The position numbers and the translations under genes are program-made. A DNA stretch of 10,305 nt from Acidobacteriaceae bacterium (GTDB lineage: Bacteria > Acidobacteriota > Terriglobia > Bryobacterales > Bryobacteraceae), in assembly GCA_019246575.1 (NCBI GenBank), contig JAFAQG010000189.1, positions 1 through 10,305 on the forward strand, written 5' to 3'. Positions 1 through 8,139 of this stretch are shown piece by piece. The notes under the pieces were generated by a model. That model worked only from the letters and a program-made list of their open reading frames with translations, had not been told where the DNA came from and did not search any database. Numbering within the stretch: the first letter of the stretch is position 1; every line of letters begins with the position of its first letter.

Positions 1-775
1 CGCCGGCGAGCAGTTCGGAAGGCCGGCAGTTCGATCCCTGCCGGCCCTCGACTTCCATCCACCGTAACAGTTCCGTCAAATAGAGAGGATTGCCGCCGCT
101 CGCGGTCCAGGCTGCCGCGCAGAGCTCGTTACTCGCCGTGTCGCCAACTGTGTCGCGGACGATCGTCCCAACCGCGCTTTGGCTCAACAGCGCGGGCCGC
201 ACCACGGTTCCCTCGGTACGCAAGGCCAGCAACGGCCGGCTCATAGCGGTTGGCTCGAACGGTCGTAGCGCGACTATCACTGCCAGCGCGAGTCCCTCGA
301 GCCGTGTCGCCACATATGCGAGCCAGCGCGACGAGGGTTCGTCGGCCCAGTGAGCATCATCGACGACGAGCAATAGCGGCCGGTTGGCGGCGAGGTTAGC
401 GGATAACCAATATAAACCGTGCAACACGGCAAAAAGAGTGTCTCGCTCTGGAGTGCCTGTGAGCCGGCCCGTGAGCAGCGGCCCCACCGACGCTGCAGGC
501 CCCGCAAGCAATCCGTCGCGCTCCTGCGCGTCCGCGCGGGCTATACGGCGCTCAAACAACTGGCGTACTACACCGAACGCGAAATCTGATTCTAATTCCG
601 AACCACGAGCACGTAGGATCTCGCAACCTAACTCGTCCGCCCGCCGGCAGGCCGCATCCAGCAGCGACGTTTTGCCGATGCCCGCCCCGCCCTCGATTAC
701 GAGAAGCCCGCATCCGCGCTCGAGCAACGCTTCAATCGCCGCGCACTCGCGCTCGCGCTCGACCAACTGCTTCAC
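1..775 (-). CDS. AAA ATPase-type transcriptional regulator (LAL/MalT-like), N-terminal part, truncated by the window edge
   Basis: An open minus-strand frame of 258 codons runs off the left edge without a stop. It encodes an ATP-binding STAND/AAA module like the N-terminus of LAL (large ATP-binding LuxR-type) regulators. The start region reads MKQLVEREREC, the usual opening of this family. Walker A is GGAGIGKTS at residues 29-37 (K35, T36). Walker B is LLLVVDDAHWADE at 134-146 (D139, D140). A conserved GGNPLYLTELLR segment, typical of this module, lies at 227-238. The C-terminal part, expected to hold TPR-like repeats and an HTH domain or a different effector, is outside the window, so DNA binding is inferred from the family only. 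I chose the GTG at 775 because it gives the family-like N-terminus and sits 19 bases after the stop of the deacetylase gene. A TTG at 766 is an alternative. The Shine-Dalgarno match is weak. The close spacing suggests cotranscription with the upstream genes. Confidence 0.8.
   Translation of the reverse strand, partial: MKQLVERERECAAIEALLERGCGLLVIEGGAGIGKTSLLDAACRRADELGCEILRARGSELESDFAFGVVRQLFERRIARADAQERDGLLAGPAASVGPLLTGRLTGTPERDTLFAVLHGLYWLSANLAANRPLLLVVDDAHWADEPSSRWLAYVATRLEGLALAVIVALRPFEPTAMSRPLLALRTEGTVVRPALLSQSAVGTIVRDTVGDTASNELCAAAWTASGGNPLYLTELLRWMEVEGRQGSNCRPSELLAG
21..46. repeat. Perfect 9-base inverted repeat inside the regulator gene
   Basis: GGCCGGCAG (21-29) and CTGCCGGCC (38-46) are exact reverse complements around an 8-base loop, TTCGATCC. 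The element lies within an open coding frame near the end of the sequenced part of the ATPase gene. It could fold strongly in the mRNA, but no T run follows, so it is not a standard terminator. In GC-rich coding DNA a chance origin is likely. Confidence 0.4.
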
Positions 776-794
776 ACGGCGGCGCTCTTCATGC

Positions 795-3503
795 CTACCG
801 CTGAGGATTTTTAGGCAAGCTGATCAGGTTCGCAAACAGCCGGTACGCACCCGGCACGCCTTCCGGCAACTGGCGATAAAACGCATACGCGTTGTAGATA
901 TACAAGCCCTTGCCGTATTTGGCATACAAGAGACCACCCTTTTGCGGCTCCTGCCCTTCATCGTGGGTCTCGAGCAGAGCCTGATAGTGCGAGTCCCAGG
1001 TCTTCATCCATTTCGATCCGCGCTCTTCCACCCAGCCGCCGAAATCGGCTTCCGTGATCTTATTCGGCCAGTTGAATACCGCATTCGACGGCTCCAAAAT
1101 TTTGACCTTCGATGCCTCGTCCGTGACCTCTTCCGGATTCGAAGTCATACTGTACGGATATGGCCCGTAGTTACGATCGTATTCGGGCGTGTTGTATTCA
1201 ACGATGACAACGCCCCCGTTTTTGACGTAATTGAGAATCCGGCTGTTGTAAACGCGTAAGTCGTCGCGAGCCGCGTAAGTGCGGACACCCAGCAAAATTA
1301 CGTCGTACTTACTCAAGTCGCCACTGGCGACATCAGCCGGACCGAGGAACGTAACGTGCACGCCCAGGTGCTCGAGCGAGGAAGGAACGTCGTCGCCGCT
1401 GCCCATGACGTATCCGACTCGTAAATCCGGCGCTACTTTCACATTCACTCCAGAAAGCCGATATGTGGCAGGCCTGTAAAGAAAGTACGGTCGAAGCGTC
1501 GGATAACCCGTGACGGCATAGCCTTCCGCGTAGCGGCGGCCGTCATACTCTGCTACTGCCGTGACACGGTATGGCTTTTCCGACAGGTTTGCCGGAGAGA
1601 CTTGAAACGTGACCGATTGATCCTGGCCATCGTCGGAGGTCGAAAATTCAGTCGCTTGCGGTTGTGACCTCCAGCCCTCCGGCAGCTCCAAGCGGACCGT
1701 GCCCTTCGCGGATCCTTTGACGTTGCTGTGTACGACAGCGGTCACCGGAAACGAATTCTCATTCAAAGGAACGATCCCTGCTCGCGGCGCAATGGCCACA
1801 CCGATGGCGGGCGCGATCGTTAGCGGCTGCAACACCGTTCCTTGTCCCGTGATGCGCTGAACGGTCTGCACATACTGGCCAATGCGAATCGGCGCGCCAT
1901 CATACCCGAATTCAGCCCATGCCGCCAGCGGATATGGCTTCAGAGGTCTATTGAGAAACCGCCTGTCCTCGACGTCGTAATAGGACTGCTCGATGTCAGG
2001 CCGCGTAAAGTAGGGACGAGTGAATTCTGCATTCTCCGGAACATGCACCACGAATTTCACATCCACAGGCTTATCGTTCGAAAGCGAGCTTGGTACAGAC
2101 GAGTGCTGCGCTTCGCCTCCCCATTGCTGGTTTTGCTCGTAAGAGCGAACCGTGACACCTTTCAGCTCAACCGAAGTCGGACTTTGATCGACCACATGCA
2201 CGTTTACGCCGAATGTCTGATTCGGAATAGCAGCACGGAATGTTTCCGGAGGGCCCATGAACATGACCATCAAAGGATTAGGTTCGGTCGCCGGTGCAAC
2301 TGTGCTTGCGACGGAAAGACCTAAAGCTTCAGCAAGTGCATCGTTGAACTGAACGCGCTTGATTTCAAGCTCATGACGAACGTTGTATTTCGCATCTTCC
2401 GGCAGATTGCTCTTATTGAGCCGGTCGATTAGGGCAATAGTCGCTTTAAGCCCGGCGGCAAGCGCAGGAGCCGTCATTTCCGGATGTGCTGCGGAAAATT
2501 TCGAAGTGGCTTCTTCCACGGATGCATTTATCTCACGCAGACCCTCGCTTAAGAACCCACTGTTCTCATTTCCCGCGAGCGTCCCTATCCCCAGGAGAGA
2601 CGTGTCGACTCCATCAAAAAAGCTTTCTTCCTTGTCGGCCGCCTGAATGTTAGAACCGAAGCGATGATAACGGCTCGGCATCTCGCCGGCTTGCGGGATA
2701 GAGCTCCCGCCGTTCTGTGATTTTTGAAAGCCGAGACCTTCGCGTGAAATCTGCACATACGACATGCCGAGCACGGGATCATATGTGCCCTCCGGTATCT
2801 CAACGTTCACGGCGAGACCGCTACCGCCGCCTCTGCGGCCGAACGGTGCGCGCACGTAGTCCTTCAGGGGCGTCCACGGCTTGAGTCCGGCCTTAATTTG
2901 ATCTGGAAACATGTTCGGATCGCCGGCGGCCCTGAAGACTTCTTGGGCCATGGCGCCGGCGGTCTGGTGATTGCCGTGACCGTCGCTTGGTCCGCCTACA
3001 AACACGGAGGTCACCACCAGCGGACGAACCATGCGAACCACGCGCACGACATCATAAAGGACACGGTCATGAGTCCACTTGCTGATACTCTCAGCTTTGG
3101 TCTTCGAAAAGCCGTAATCTACAACTCGCGTCCAATACTGATCGACACCGTAGTAGCCGTCGGCGGCGAGCAGTTCCATGGTGCGAACCAGACCCAGTGC
3201 ATCGAAGTAATCGGGCGACATCACGTTCGCGCCGCCCTCCCCGCGATTGAGAGTCAGAAGCGCGACACGGGTACCCTGTCCGCGCGATTCATAGGTCAGC
3301 ATGCCGCCGTCTTCGTCATCCGGGTGCGCCGTAATCATGATCAGGCTGGCGCGCGTATGCAATTTTTTGAGACTCTGCCACACCGCCGTCGAACCGCGAT
3401 TGATCGCGATCTCGTGTGCGTTCACACTCGGCTGAATCGCGGTGGAGTACGGCAACTGTGCGAAGGCGCAGCCCATCGCAAACAAAGCAAGGGAAGACTT
3501 CAT
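795..3503 (-). CDS. Secreted PIG-L/LmbE-family zinc deacetylase with C-terminal NEW3-like and ThuA-like domains
   Basis: A 902-residue exported protein. Residues 1-16 form a signal peptide (basic start, hydrophobic core, AFA then Q). The PIG-L domain covers about 45-290. It carries the metal-site motif AHPDDE at 59-64, where H60 and D63 are likely zinc ligands and D62 the likely general base, and a second motif GHGNHQ at 175-180, where H179 is the likely third ligand. Family members hydrolyse N-acetyl groups from amino-sugar conjugates; the substrate here is unknown. About 415-520 is a beta-rich linker. About 570-665 resembles an NEW3-type Ig-like domain (LELPEGW at 605-611). About 692-895 resembles a ThuA/class I amidotransferase-like fold (DVILLGVRTY at 734-743, GGVVIVEYN at 763-771). 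No cysteine stands at the expected nucleophile elbow, so that domain is probably not an amidotransferase. The ATG start has a GGAG 8 bases upstream. The protein is much longer than single-domain PIG-L enzymes (about 230-300 residues). The gene follows the receptor gene by 27 bases. Confidence 0.9.
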   Translation of the reverse strand: MKSSLALFAMGCAFAQLPYSTAIQPSVNAHEIAINRGSTAVWQSLKKLHTRASLIMITAHPDDEDGGMLTYESRGQGTRVALLTLNRGEGGANVMSPDYFDALGLVRTMELLAADGYYGVDQYWTRVVDYGFSKTKAESISKWTHDRVLYDVVRVVRMVRPLVVTSVFVGGPSDGHGNHQTAGAMAQEVFRAAGDPNMFPDQIKAGLKPWTPLKDYVRAPFGRRGGGSGLAVNVEIPEGTYDPVLGMSYVQISREGLGFQKSQNGGSSIPQAGEMPSRYHRFGSNIQAADKEESFFDGVDTSLLGIGTLAGNENSGFLSEGLREINASVEEATSKFSAAHPEMTAPALAAGLKATIALIDRLNKSNLPEDAKYNVRHELEIKRVQFNDALAEALGLSVASTVAPATEPNPLMVMFMGPPETFRAAIPNQTFGVNVHVVDQSPTSVELKGVTVRSYEQNQQWGGEAQHSSVPSSLSNDKPVDVKFVVHVPENAEFTRPYFTRPDIEQSYYDVEDRRFLNRPLKPYPLAAWAEFGYDGAPIRIGQYVQTVQRITGQGTVLQPLTIAPAIGVAIAPRAGIVPLNENSFPVTAVVHSNVKGSAKGTVRLELPEGWRSQPQATEFSTSDDGQDQSVTFQVSPANLSEKPYRVTAVAEYDGRRYAEGYAVTGYPTLRPYFLYRPATYRLSGVNVKVAPDLRVGYVMGSGDDVPSSLEHLGVHVTFLGPADVASGDLSKYDVILLGVRTYAARDDLRVYNSRILNYVKNGGVVIVEYNTPEYDRNYGPYPYSMTSNPEEVTDEASKVKILEPSNAVFNWPNKITEADFGGWVEERGSKWMKTWDSHYQALLETHDEGQEPQKGGLLYAKYGKGLYIYNAYAFYRQLPEGVPGAYRLFANLISLPKNPQR

Positions 3504-3511
3504 GGATTTTT

Positions 3512-3515
3512 CTCC
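3512..3515 (-). promoter_or_regulatory. Ribosome binding site of the PIG-L deacetylase gene
   Basis: GGAG on the minus strand lies 8 bases before the ATG at 3503. It falls inside the 27-base gap after the receptor stop codon. This supports the chosen start and independent translation within a shared transcript. Confidence 0.65.
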
Positions 3516-3530
3516 GGCCTGAGCCGCGTC

Positions 3531-6500
3531 TCAAAAATACACTTTTAACGCAAACTGAATCTCTCTCGGATCGGTCACCGTATTGAAGACCTTCCCGAAG
3601 GAGCCAATAGAAGCCGGGGAAATGCTCGAATTCGGGTTTGTAAAGTTCGCATGATTGAACGCGTTGAAGAACTCGCTCCGGAATTCAAGCTTCCATCGCT
3701 CGGTCAGTAAAAATTGTTTGAATAGACTCAAATCGGCGTTTTCTAAACCAGGGCCATGGAACGACCTCGGCGCGCAATTTCCGAAGGTGCCCAGAGCGGG
3801 AATCGCAAATGCCGCCGGGTTAAGGTAGAACCCCGGCGCGGCAGTTCCCACGATCTTCGACGGATTTGTGCTCGCGCCGGCGTACGGATTGCCGGTGCAG
3901 TTGCCGCGGCTTTGATGATTAGGCCCCGTTGCACTCTCGTCGGGCGCTGTGACGGTGAAAGGTGTGCCGGTTTCGAGCGTTACAATCGCGTTGAATTGCC
4001 ATCCGCCGATGAGCCGGCTCGGCAAGCCGCCGTTATTCAGAATCTTCCCGTGTTCGCCGATAGGCAAATTCCAGAGTGCGTTGCCTACGAAGCGATGTGT
4101 CACGTCAAAGGGCGAGAAACTACGCTCCAGAGAGTAGTTATACGCGTTTGCAGGCGTTGAGCCGCCCGTCAGATTGTCCACGAAATCCGCAAAGTTCTTG
4201 CTGAAGGTATAGCTAACTTCATACGATAACCCACTCGAGAATCGTTTACGCAGTGAAACAAGCAAGCCGTTGTAATTTGTATTTCCGTCATTTGTGGCTA
4301 ACTCCAGAAACGCATGCGTCCCGTTCGGGCTGGTTAGGGTTGTATTCAGATTTGCGAATGGAAAGATTGTAAAGGGAACACCGGGCGAGGTAAAACCTTC
4401 AAATATGCCTTGGTTCGCATTTCTCAACCGGTTCTCTTTACGGCCGAAGTTACCCACGTAGGAGATATCGAGCACAGTGCTCTGTGAGAACTCAATTTGC
4501 GGCCCGAAGCTCGCCTGCTGAACATAGGATGTCCGCTGATTCGGATCCTGTGCCCGGATCTGCAGCTTAGGCAGGCTCACCGCCGCCGGACTAAACTGGC
4601 TCGCCGGGAAGCCATTACGCAAAATGAATGCCGGAGTGGTACTCCCCAAGCTCTGAGAAATCGATTCGTCAAAGAAGAACGGCGGATTTTCTCCCAACGC
4701 GCTCTCGGAACCGATCCGCACGTCGTGCTGATAGAAGATTCCGTACCCGCCACGGAATACGATGCGATTCAGTGGTTGATAACTAAATCCAAGCCGCGGA
4801 GCCCAGTCGTTTTTGTCGGGATGGATTAGTGAGCGCTGATACCAGTCACCGCTGGTTGCAGTCACGAAGCCGCCGCCGTTTGCCGGTGTGAAGTTCGCCA
4901 GCGCGTTCTGATGATTCAAAAGCGGCGAGAAGAGTTCGTAGCGAACTCCGTAGTTCAAGGTGAAGTTTTTTCTCGCGCGCCAACTGTCCTGTGCAAAAAA
5001 GCTGTTGCCGATTTTGTAGTCGTGAACCACCGTCGGCGTCGTAAAAGCAGCAGTGCTGACATCGCCTAACAGAAAGTCGGGCACGCCCAACCCGGTGTTT
5101 CCCGTGTAGATTCCGCTCGCCGTGATTTGACCCTGCAGTGATTGTGCGTCCAGGTAGTTATCGCTGGGGTGGCGGAACTCATACCCGAACTTCAGGCTAT
5201 GATTGCCTCTCAACCAGCTCAACGTGTCGAGCAACTGCCACACCTGCGCGATTTGCACCTGCGGACGCCATGGCGCAGTCCCCAACCGCTGCAGGCTGCT
5301 GATATTAATCGGCGGAATTCCGGCATCGAAAGGGCCCTCGGGTATGCCGTTCAGTCCATAAGTTGCCGCGCCGGAAGTGCCAACCTGCACGCCGATAGGG
5401 TCGCTGTGCGCGTTGTCGCGACTGAACCCGCCGCGCAGCTCATTCACCGCGGACGAAGACAGAACGTCAGTCCATGAAAGCGCGACCGACTTGCCGCGAA
5501 TGTTGTATTGCGTCGCAAAATTCCCATTTCCCGCCAGCGCATTGCCGGTCCACGGCGGATCCTGCCGGTCGACCGTGTAGTCGCTGAACCGTCCGAAGAT
5601 CCGGTTTCTGGCGTTGATCGCGTGGTCGATGCGCGTGTCGTACGAATACGTGTTGTTCGGAACCGAGTAGACGAACTGATAGTTGTTTCCACCCGTCCAA
5701 CTCCCGGGCACACCTTGCCTCTGAACGGCGGACGGAACATTCGGGTCAGGGAATAGCGAAATGAGCTTAAGGCCGGTGGGATCCAGGCAAGATGTTGCGA
5801 TTATGTTGTGCGAGATACAGCCTGCCTGGCCAGGCACGACAGAATCGCTGAGCGCCGGCTTCAGCTCGCTGAAGTTGCCGGTCTTCATTAAGGGCGTCGG
5901 AACAGTCGAGGTCGTGGTTGTCGCTTTCCGGCTGATCAGGCCTTGCGCATCGACGAAGAAAAATGTCTTCTCCTTCAGGATCGGTCCGCCGAATGTTCCT
6001 CCAAATTGGTTTTGGCTAAAGTGGCCTCGTGGAATCCCTCCGAAGTTGTTAAAAAACGAATTCGCATCAAGGTCGTTGTTGCGAAGGAACTCCCAAACAT
6101 CGCCGTGAAATTCGTTCGTGCCGCTTTTTATACTGGCGTTGATAATGGCGCCCGCGGACGTCCCAAACTCCGCGGAGTACGTCCGCGTCTGAACACGAAA
6201 TTCCTGTAGAGCGTCGGGCGGCGGCTGAACGGCCTGAACCGAGCCCTCCTGGAGATTCGTAGATCCGGAATTGTTGTCCACGCCATCCAGTGAGAAATAG
6301 TTTTGCGTCTCTAAATTGCCGTTCGAGCTGAAGCGGTCCGGCGCAGTGTTGTTCGTATTCGTAAGGTTCTTCTGAATCCCCGGCTCCAGAAGAGCCAGAT
6401 CGGCGTAGCGCCGGCCATTCAGCGGTAAATTCACGATCTGTTGTTCATGCACCACTCCACCCAGTTCGGCCGTTTGCGTATCCAACAGCGGCGTCGTGGA

Positions 6501-6881
6501 CTGCACTTCCAATGTTTGCGTTATATTTCCCACCTGCAACGTGAAGTCTCTGGATAGGCGAGCATCCACATCCACCTGTACGTCAGTGAACTCTTGCGCA
6601 CCGAAGCCTGGGTTCGCTGCCTTTACCGAGTACGAGCCTGGATGCAATGCATTGAACTGGTACTCGCCGGCCTCGTTTGTCCTAGTGGTCCACGTCTGGT
6701 CTGTGGCTCTATTGGTGAGTGTTACCGTCGCATTTTGAATTGCAGCGCCACTCGCGTCATACACGCTTCCGACAATGGATCCGGTGTCGATCTGGGCAAA
6801 TGCTGTGCCGGTGAGTAACGCGACGAACACCGCATTTTTCCAAATATTCAGAAGCGAAATAGAATTTGCAAATCTTTGCAT
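3531..6881 (-). CDS. Oar-like TonB-dependent outer-membrane receptor with N-terminal carboxypeptidase-regulatory-like domain
   Basis: With the start at 6881 the protein has 1116 residues. Residues 1-29 are a signal peptide ending AFA before Q30. About 31-117 is a carboxypeptidase-regulatory-like beta-sandwich (GSIVGSVYDASGAAIQNATV at 34-53, GEYQFNALHPGSYSV at 72-86). A plug-like region follows, with NLPLNGRRYADLALLEPG at 151-168, DGVDNN at 199-204 and SGTNEFHG at 253-260. The rest is a long 22-strand-type barrel. It has FFNAFNHANF near 1071-1080 and ends in phenylalanine (ALKVYF), as outer-membrane barrels usually do. The role inferred from the family is TonB-driven import or binding of a large substrate, perhaps a glycan or peptide; the ligand is unknown. 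No clear canonical TonB box was found; TLEVQSTT at 123-130 sits where one would be expected. The open frame extends to an ATG at 7016, but those 45 extra residues would precede the signal peptide. The 6881 start has a strong AAGGAAGG. Confidence 0.92.
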   Translation of the reverse strand: MQRFANSISLLNIWKNAVFVALLTGTAFAQIDTGSIVGSVYDASGAAIQNATVTLTNRATDQTWTTRTNEAGEYQFNALHPGSYSVKAANPGFGAQEFTDVQVDVDARLSRDFTLQVGNITQTLEVQSTTPLLDTQTAELGGVVHEQQIVNLPLNGRRYADLALLEPGIQKNLTNTNNTAPDRFSSNGNLETQNYFSLDGVDNNSGSTNLQEGSVQAVQPPPDALQEFRVQTRTYSAEFGTSAGAIINASIKSGTNEFHGDVWEFLRNNDLDANSFFNNFGGIPRGHFSQNQFGGTFGGPILKEKTFFFVDAQGLISRKATTTTSTVPTPLMKTGNFSELKPALSDSVVPGQAGCISHNIIATSCLDPTGLKLISLFPDPNVPSAVQRQGVPGSWTGGNNYQFVYSVPNNTYSYDTRIDHAINARNRIFGRFSDYTVDRQDPPWTGNALAGNGNFATQYNIRGKSVALSWTDVLSSSAVNELRGGFSRDNAHSDPIGVQVGTSGAATYGLNGIPEGPFDAGIPPINISSLQRLGTAPWRPQVQIAQVWQLLDTLSWLRGNHSLKFGYEFRHPSDNYLDAQSLQGQITASGIYTGNTGLGVPDFLLGDVSTAAFTTPTVVHDYKIGNSFFAQDSWRARKNFTLNYGVRYELFSPLLNHQNALANFTPANGGGFVTATSGDWYQRSLIHPDKNDWAPRLGFSYQPLNRIVFRGGYGIFYQHDVRIGSESALGENPPFFFDESISQSLGSTTPAFILRNGFPASQFSPAAVSLPKLQIRAQDPNQRTSYVQQASFGPQIEFSQSTVLDISYVGNFGRKENRLRNANQGIFEGFTSPGVPFTIFPFANLNTTLTSPNGTHAFLELATNDGNTNYNGLLVSLRKRFSSGLSYEVSYTFSKNFADFVDNLTGGSTPANAYNYSLERSFSPFDVTHRFVGNALWNLPIGEHGKILNNGGLPSRLIGGWQFNAIVTLETGTPFTVTAPDESATGPNHQSRGNCTGNPYAGASTNPSKIVGTAAPGFYLNPAAFAIPALGTFGNCAPRSFHGPGLENADLSLFKQFLLTERWKLEFRSEFFNAFNHANFTNPNSSISPASIGSFGKVFNTVTDPREIQFALKVYF

Positions 6882-6889
6882 TCGCTGCG

Positions 6890-6897
6890 CCTTCCTT
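6890..6897 (-). promoter_or_regulatory. Ribosome binding site that decides the receptor start
   Basis: AAGGAAGG on the minus strand ends 8 bases before the ATG at 6881. That ATG begins directly at the signal peptide. This favours it over the longer frame beginning at 7016. Confidence 0.7.
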
Positions 6898-6973
6898 TGC
6901 CAGTCGCGCCCTTCGATACCGATCCGCACTCCCAGGCGGCAACGGCGACAGACGTTGTGGACGCGGTGGTGGA

Positions 6974-7004
6974 ATCGTAACACATCTGCCGCAAGCCCAT
7001 CCAA
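6974..7004 (-). promoter_or_regulatory. Possible sigma70-like promoter in the gap before the receptor gene
   Basis: Reading the minus strand in the 139-base gap between the TPR gene and the receptor gene, TTGGAT (7004-6999) is followed after 19 bases by TACGAT (6979-6974). TACGAT is preceded by TGT, giving an extended -10 layout. The -35 match is poor and the spacer is long, so this is only a candidate. If real, it would give the receptor, deacetylase and regulator genes their own transcript. No convincing terminator hairpin was seen in the same gap. Confidence 0.25.
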
Positions 7005-7020
7005 CTTATCCCCCATTCAG

Positions 7021-8139
7021 TTACTGCGACCACTTACTTCGACGCGATTCGAAGGTCCGCAGCGCGTCGAGTCCGAGCGCCGTCTGCTCAGAGGCGGTCT
7101 CTAGAGCCTGGTTGCGCAATTCCATCTCTCGACGGGCTAACTCCGTAAGGCCTAGCTTCTTGTAAAGCAATCCCAAACGATAGTAATTCTGTGGAATGGG
7201 ATCGAGCTTGACGCAGGCCTCCATTTCTGTCCGCGCCTGGCCCAGTTGGCCCGTCCATTCATATGCTCGCGCCAGTTCGCAGCGTCCGATCACGTTTCCC
7301 GGTGCCGTCCTTTTCAAACCCGCAATCGCCTGCTGCATCAACGTCGAATCGCCGCTTTCCCGAGCCATCCGAAGCTTCAGAGCATCGCAGACTACCTGAT
7401 CGAAGCCGCACAACCGCTGCACTGTCGATTTCAGCGGAGCGGCGGATGATTGCAGCACAACCAGGGCAAGACAGCGATATGCCGATTCGAACTTCGGATC
7501 TGCTGCTATCGCTTCCTCAAACGTCGTGGCGGCGTCCTTCGTTTGTCCTTCGGCATACTGAGCGATTCCGAGCAGAGTCCGCAACTTAGCCGAGGGTGGA
7601 AACAATGGCACAGATTTCTCGAGCAAGTCAGTCGCAGGTCCGAATGCCTGGTGCTTAATCCATTCGAATGCCAGATCGACACGGTACTGTTCGCGATACG
7701 GAGCGAGCGCAACGGCTGCTTCATACGCTCTCACGGCCTCAGGGAAGTTCCCGCGCTCCTCCGCTATGTCGCCGATCAGTGACTTCGCTAATGGCGTCTC
7801 GCCGGCGCTTTCGGCATGACGCCGCGCATCGTCGAGCAGGCCCGCTTGGAATTCTGCCACCGCGGTCGCGAGCACCATATTGCGATCCTCGGGAGCAAGT
7901 TCAAGAGCCAGGCGCATCTCGCGCGCAGCGGCCCTCTGCTCGCCCAATCCGGAGGCGATCGCGGCCTTGAGACGATGAAACGCGATTCGCTGGTTCGTCT
8001 GCGCCGGTTCGCTCACACCTTTCAGCAGCTTGGCCGCTTCGCTATACCGCTTTTGGCGCGCGAGACTAACTGCCTGCTCGAGCGCTGACTGAGCAAGCAC
8101 GGAAACACACAATGCCATGCATACGAGAAGCTCGCGCAA
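7021..8139 (-). CDS. Exported tetratricopeptide-repeat protein
   Basis: A 372-residue protein starting with a TTG codon. The start gives a short signal peptide, MRELLVCMALCVSVLAQS, with a basic residue followed by a hydrophobic core and likely cleavage near LAQ. An ATG seven codons in (8118) would leave too short a leader without a charge, so TTG is preferred although no good Shine-Dalgarno is visible. The rest is helical TPR repeats. Clear units are near 18-42 (RQKRYSEAAKLL), 54-83, 119-147 (GNFPEAVRAYEAAVALAP), 153-180, 187-215 (AEGQTKDAATTFEEAIAADP), 286-314 (TGQLGQARTEMEACVKLDP) and 319-345. TPR proteins act as protein-interaction scaffolds and no enzyme motif is seen. Cysteines at 223, 244, 251, 287 and 309 could form disulfides in the periplasm. 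The gene lies head to head with the permease gene and 139 bases ahead of the receptor gene. A role in assembling or assisting the receptor system is inference from position. Confidence 0.85.
   Translation of the reverse strand: MRELLVCMALCVSVLAQSALEQAVSLARQKRYSEAAKLLKGVSEPAQTNQRIAFHRLKAAIASGLGEQRAAAREMRLALELAPEDRNMVLATAVAEFQAGLLDDARRHAESAGETPLAKSLIGDIAEERGNFPEAVRAYEAAVALAPYREQYRVDLAFEWIKHQAFGPATDLLEKSVPLFPPSAKLRTLLGIAQYAEGQTKDAATTFEEAIAADPKFESAYRCLALVVLQSSAAPLKSTVQRLCGFDQVVCDALKLRMARESGDSTLMQQAIAGLKRTAPGNVIGRCELARAYEWTGQLGQARTEMEACVKLDPIPQNYYRLGLLYKKLGLTELARREMELRNQALETASEQTALGLDALRTFESRRSKWSQ

Noticed and set aside
21..60. tRNA-like T-arm (TTCGATC in a hairpin, followed by a CCA further on)
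   Set aside because: The loop is 8 bases when the stem pairs, and forcing a 7-base T-loop breaks the stem. No anticodon or D arm can be present because the window starts here, and the ATPase reading frame remains open through it.
384..1259. A 291-codon plus-strand open frame
   Set aside because: It lies antisense to the ATPase and deacetylase genes, whose motifs are clear. Its own product is low-complexity, rich in Arg and Ser, and has no recognisable domain.
3504..3530. Possible terminator between the receptor and deacetylase genes
   Set aside because: The 27-base gap has only a very short GGCTCAGGCC-type imperfect symmetry and no following T run, while it does carry the ribosome binding site of the next gene.
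2898..3548. A 216-codon plus-strand open frame
   Set aside because: It is antisense to the PIG-L domain, which carries conserved catalytic motifs and a signal peptide. The antisense product shows no family motif.
5142..5756. Several overlapping 60-115 codon frames on both strands within the receptor gene
   Set aside because: They are shadows of the long receptor frame, with compositionally biased products and no ribosome binding sites or domains noted.
6882..7016. Forty-five extra N-terminal codons on the receptor frame
   Set aside because: They would put a charged, Arg-rich stretch before a normal signal peptide, and the internal ATG at 6881 has a strong ribosome binding site.
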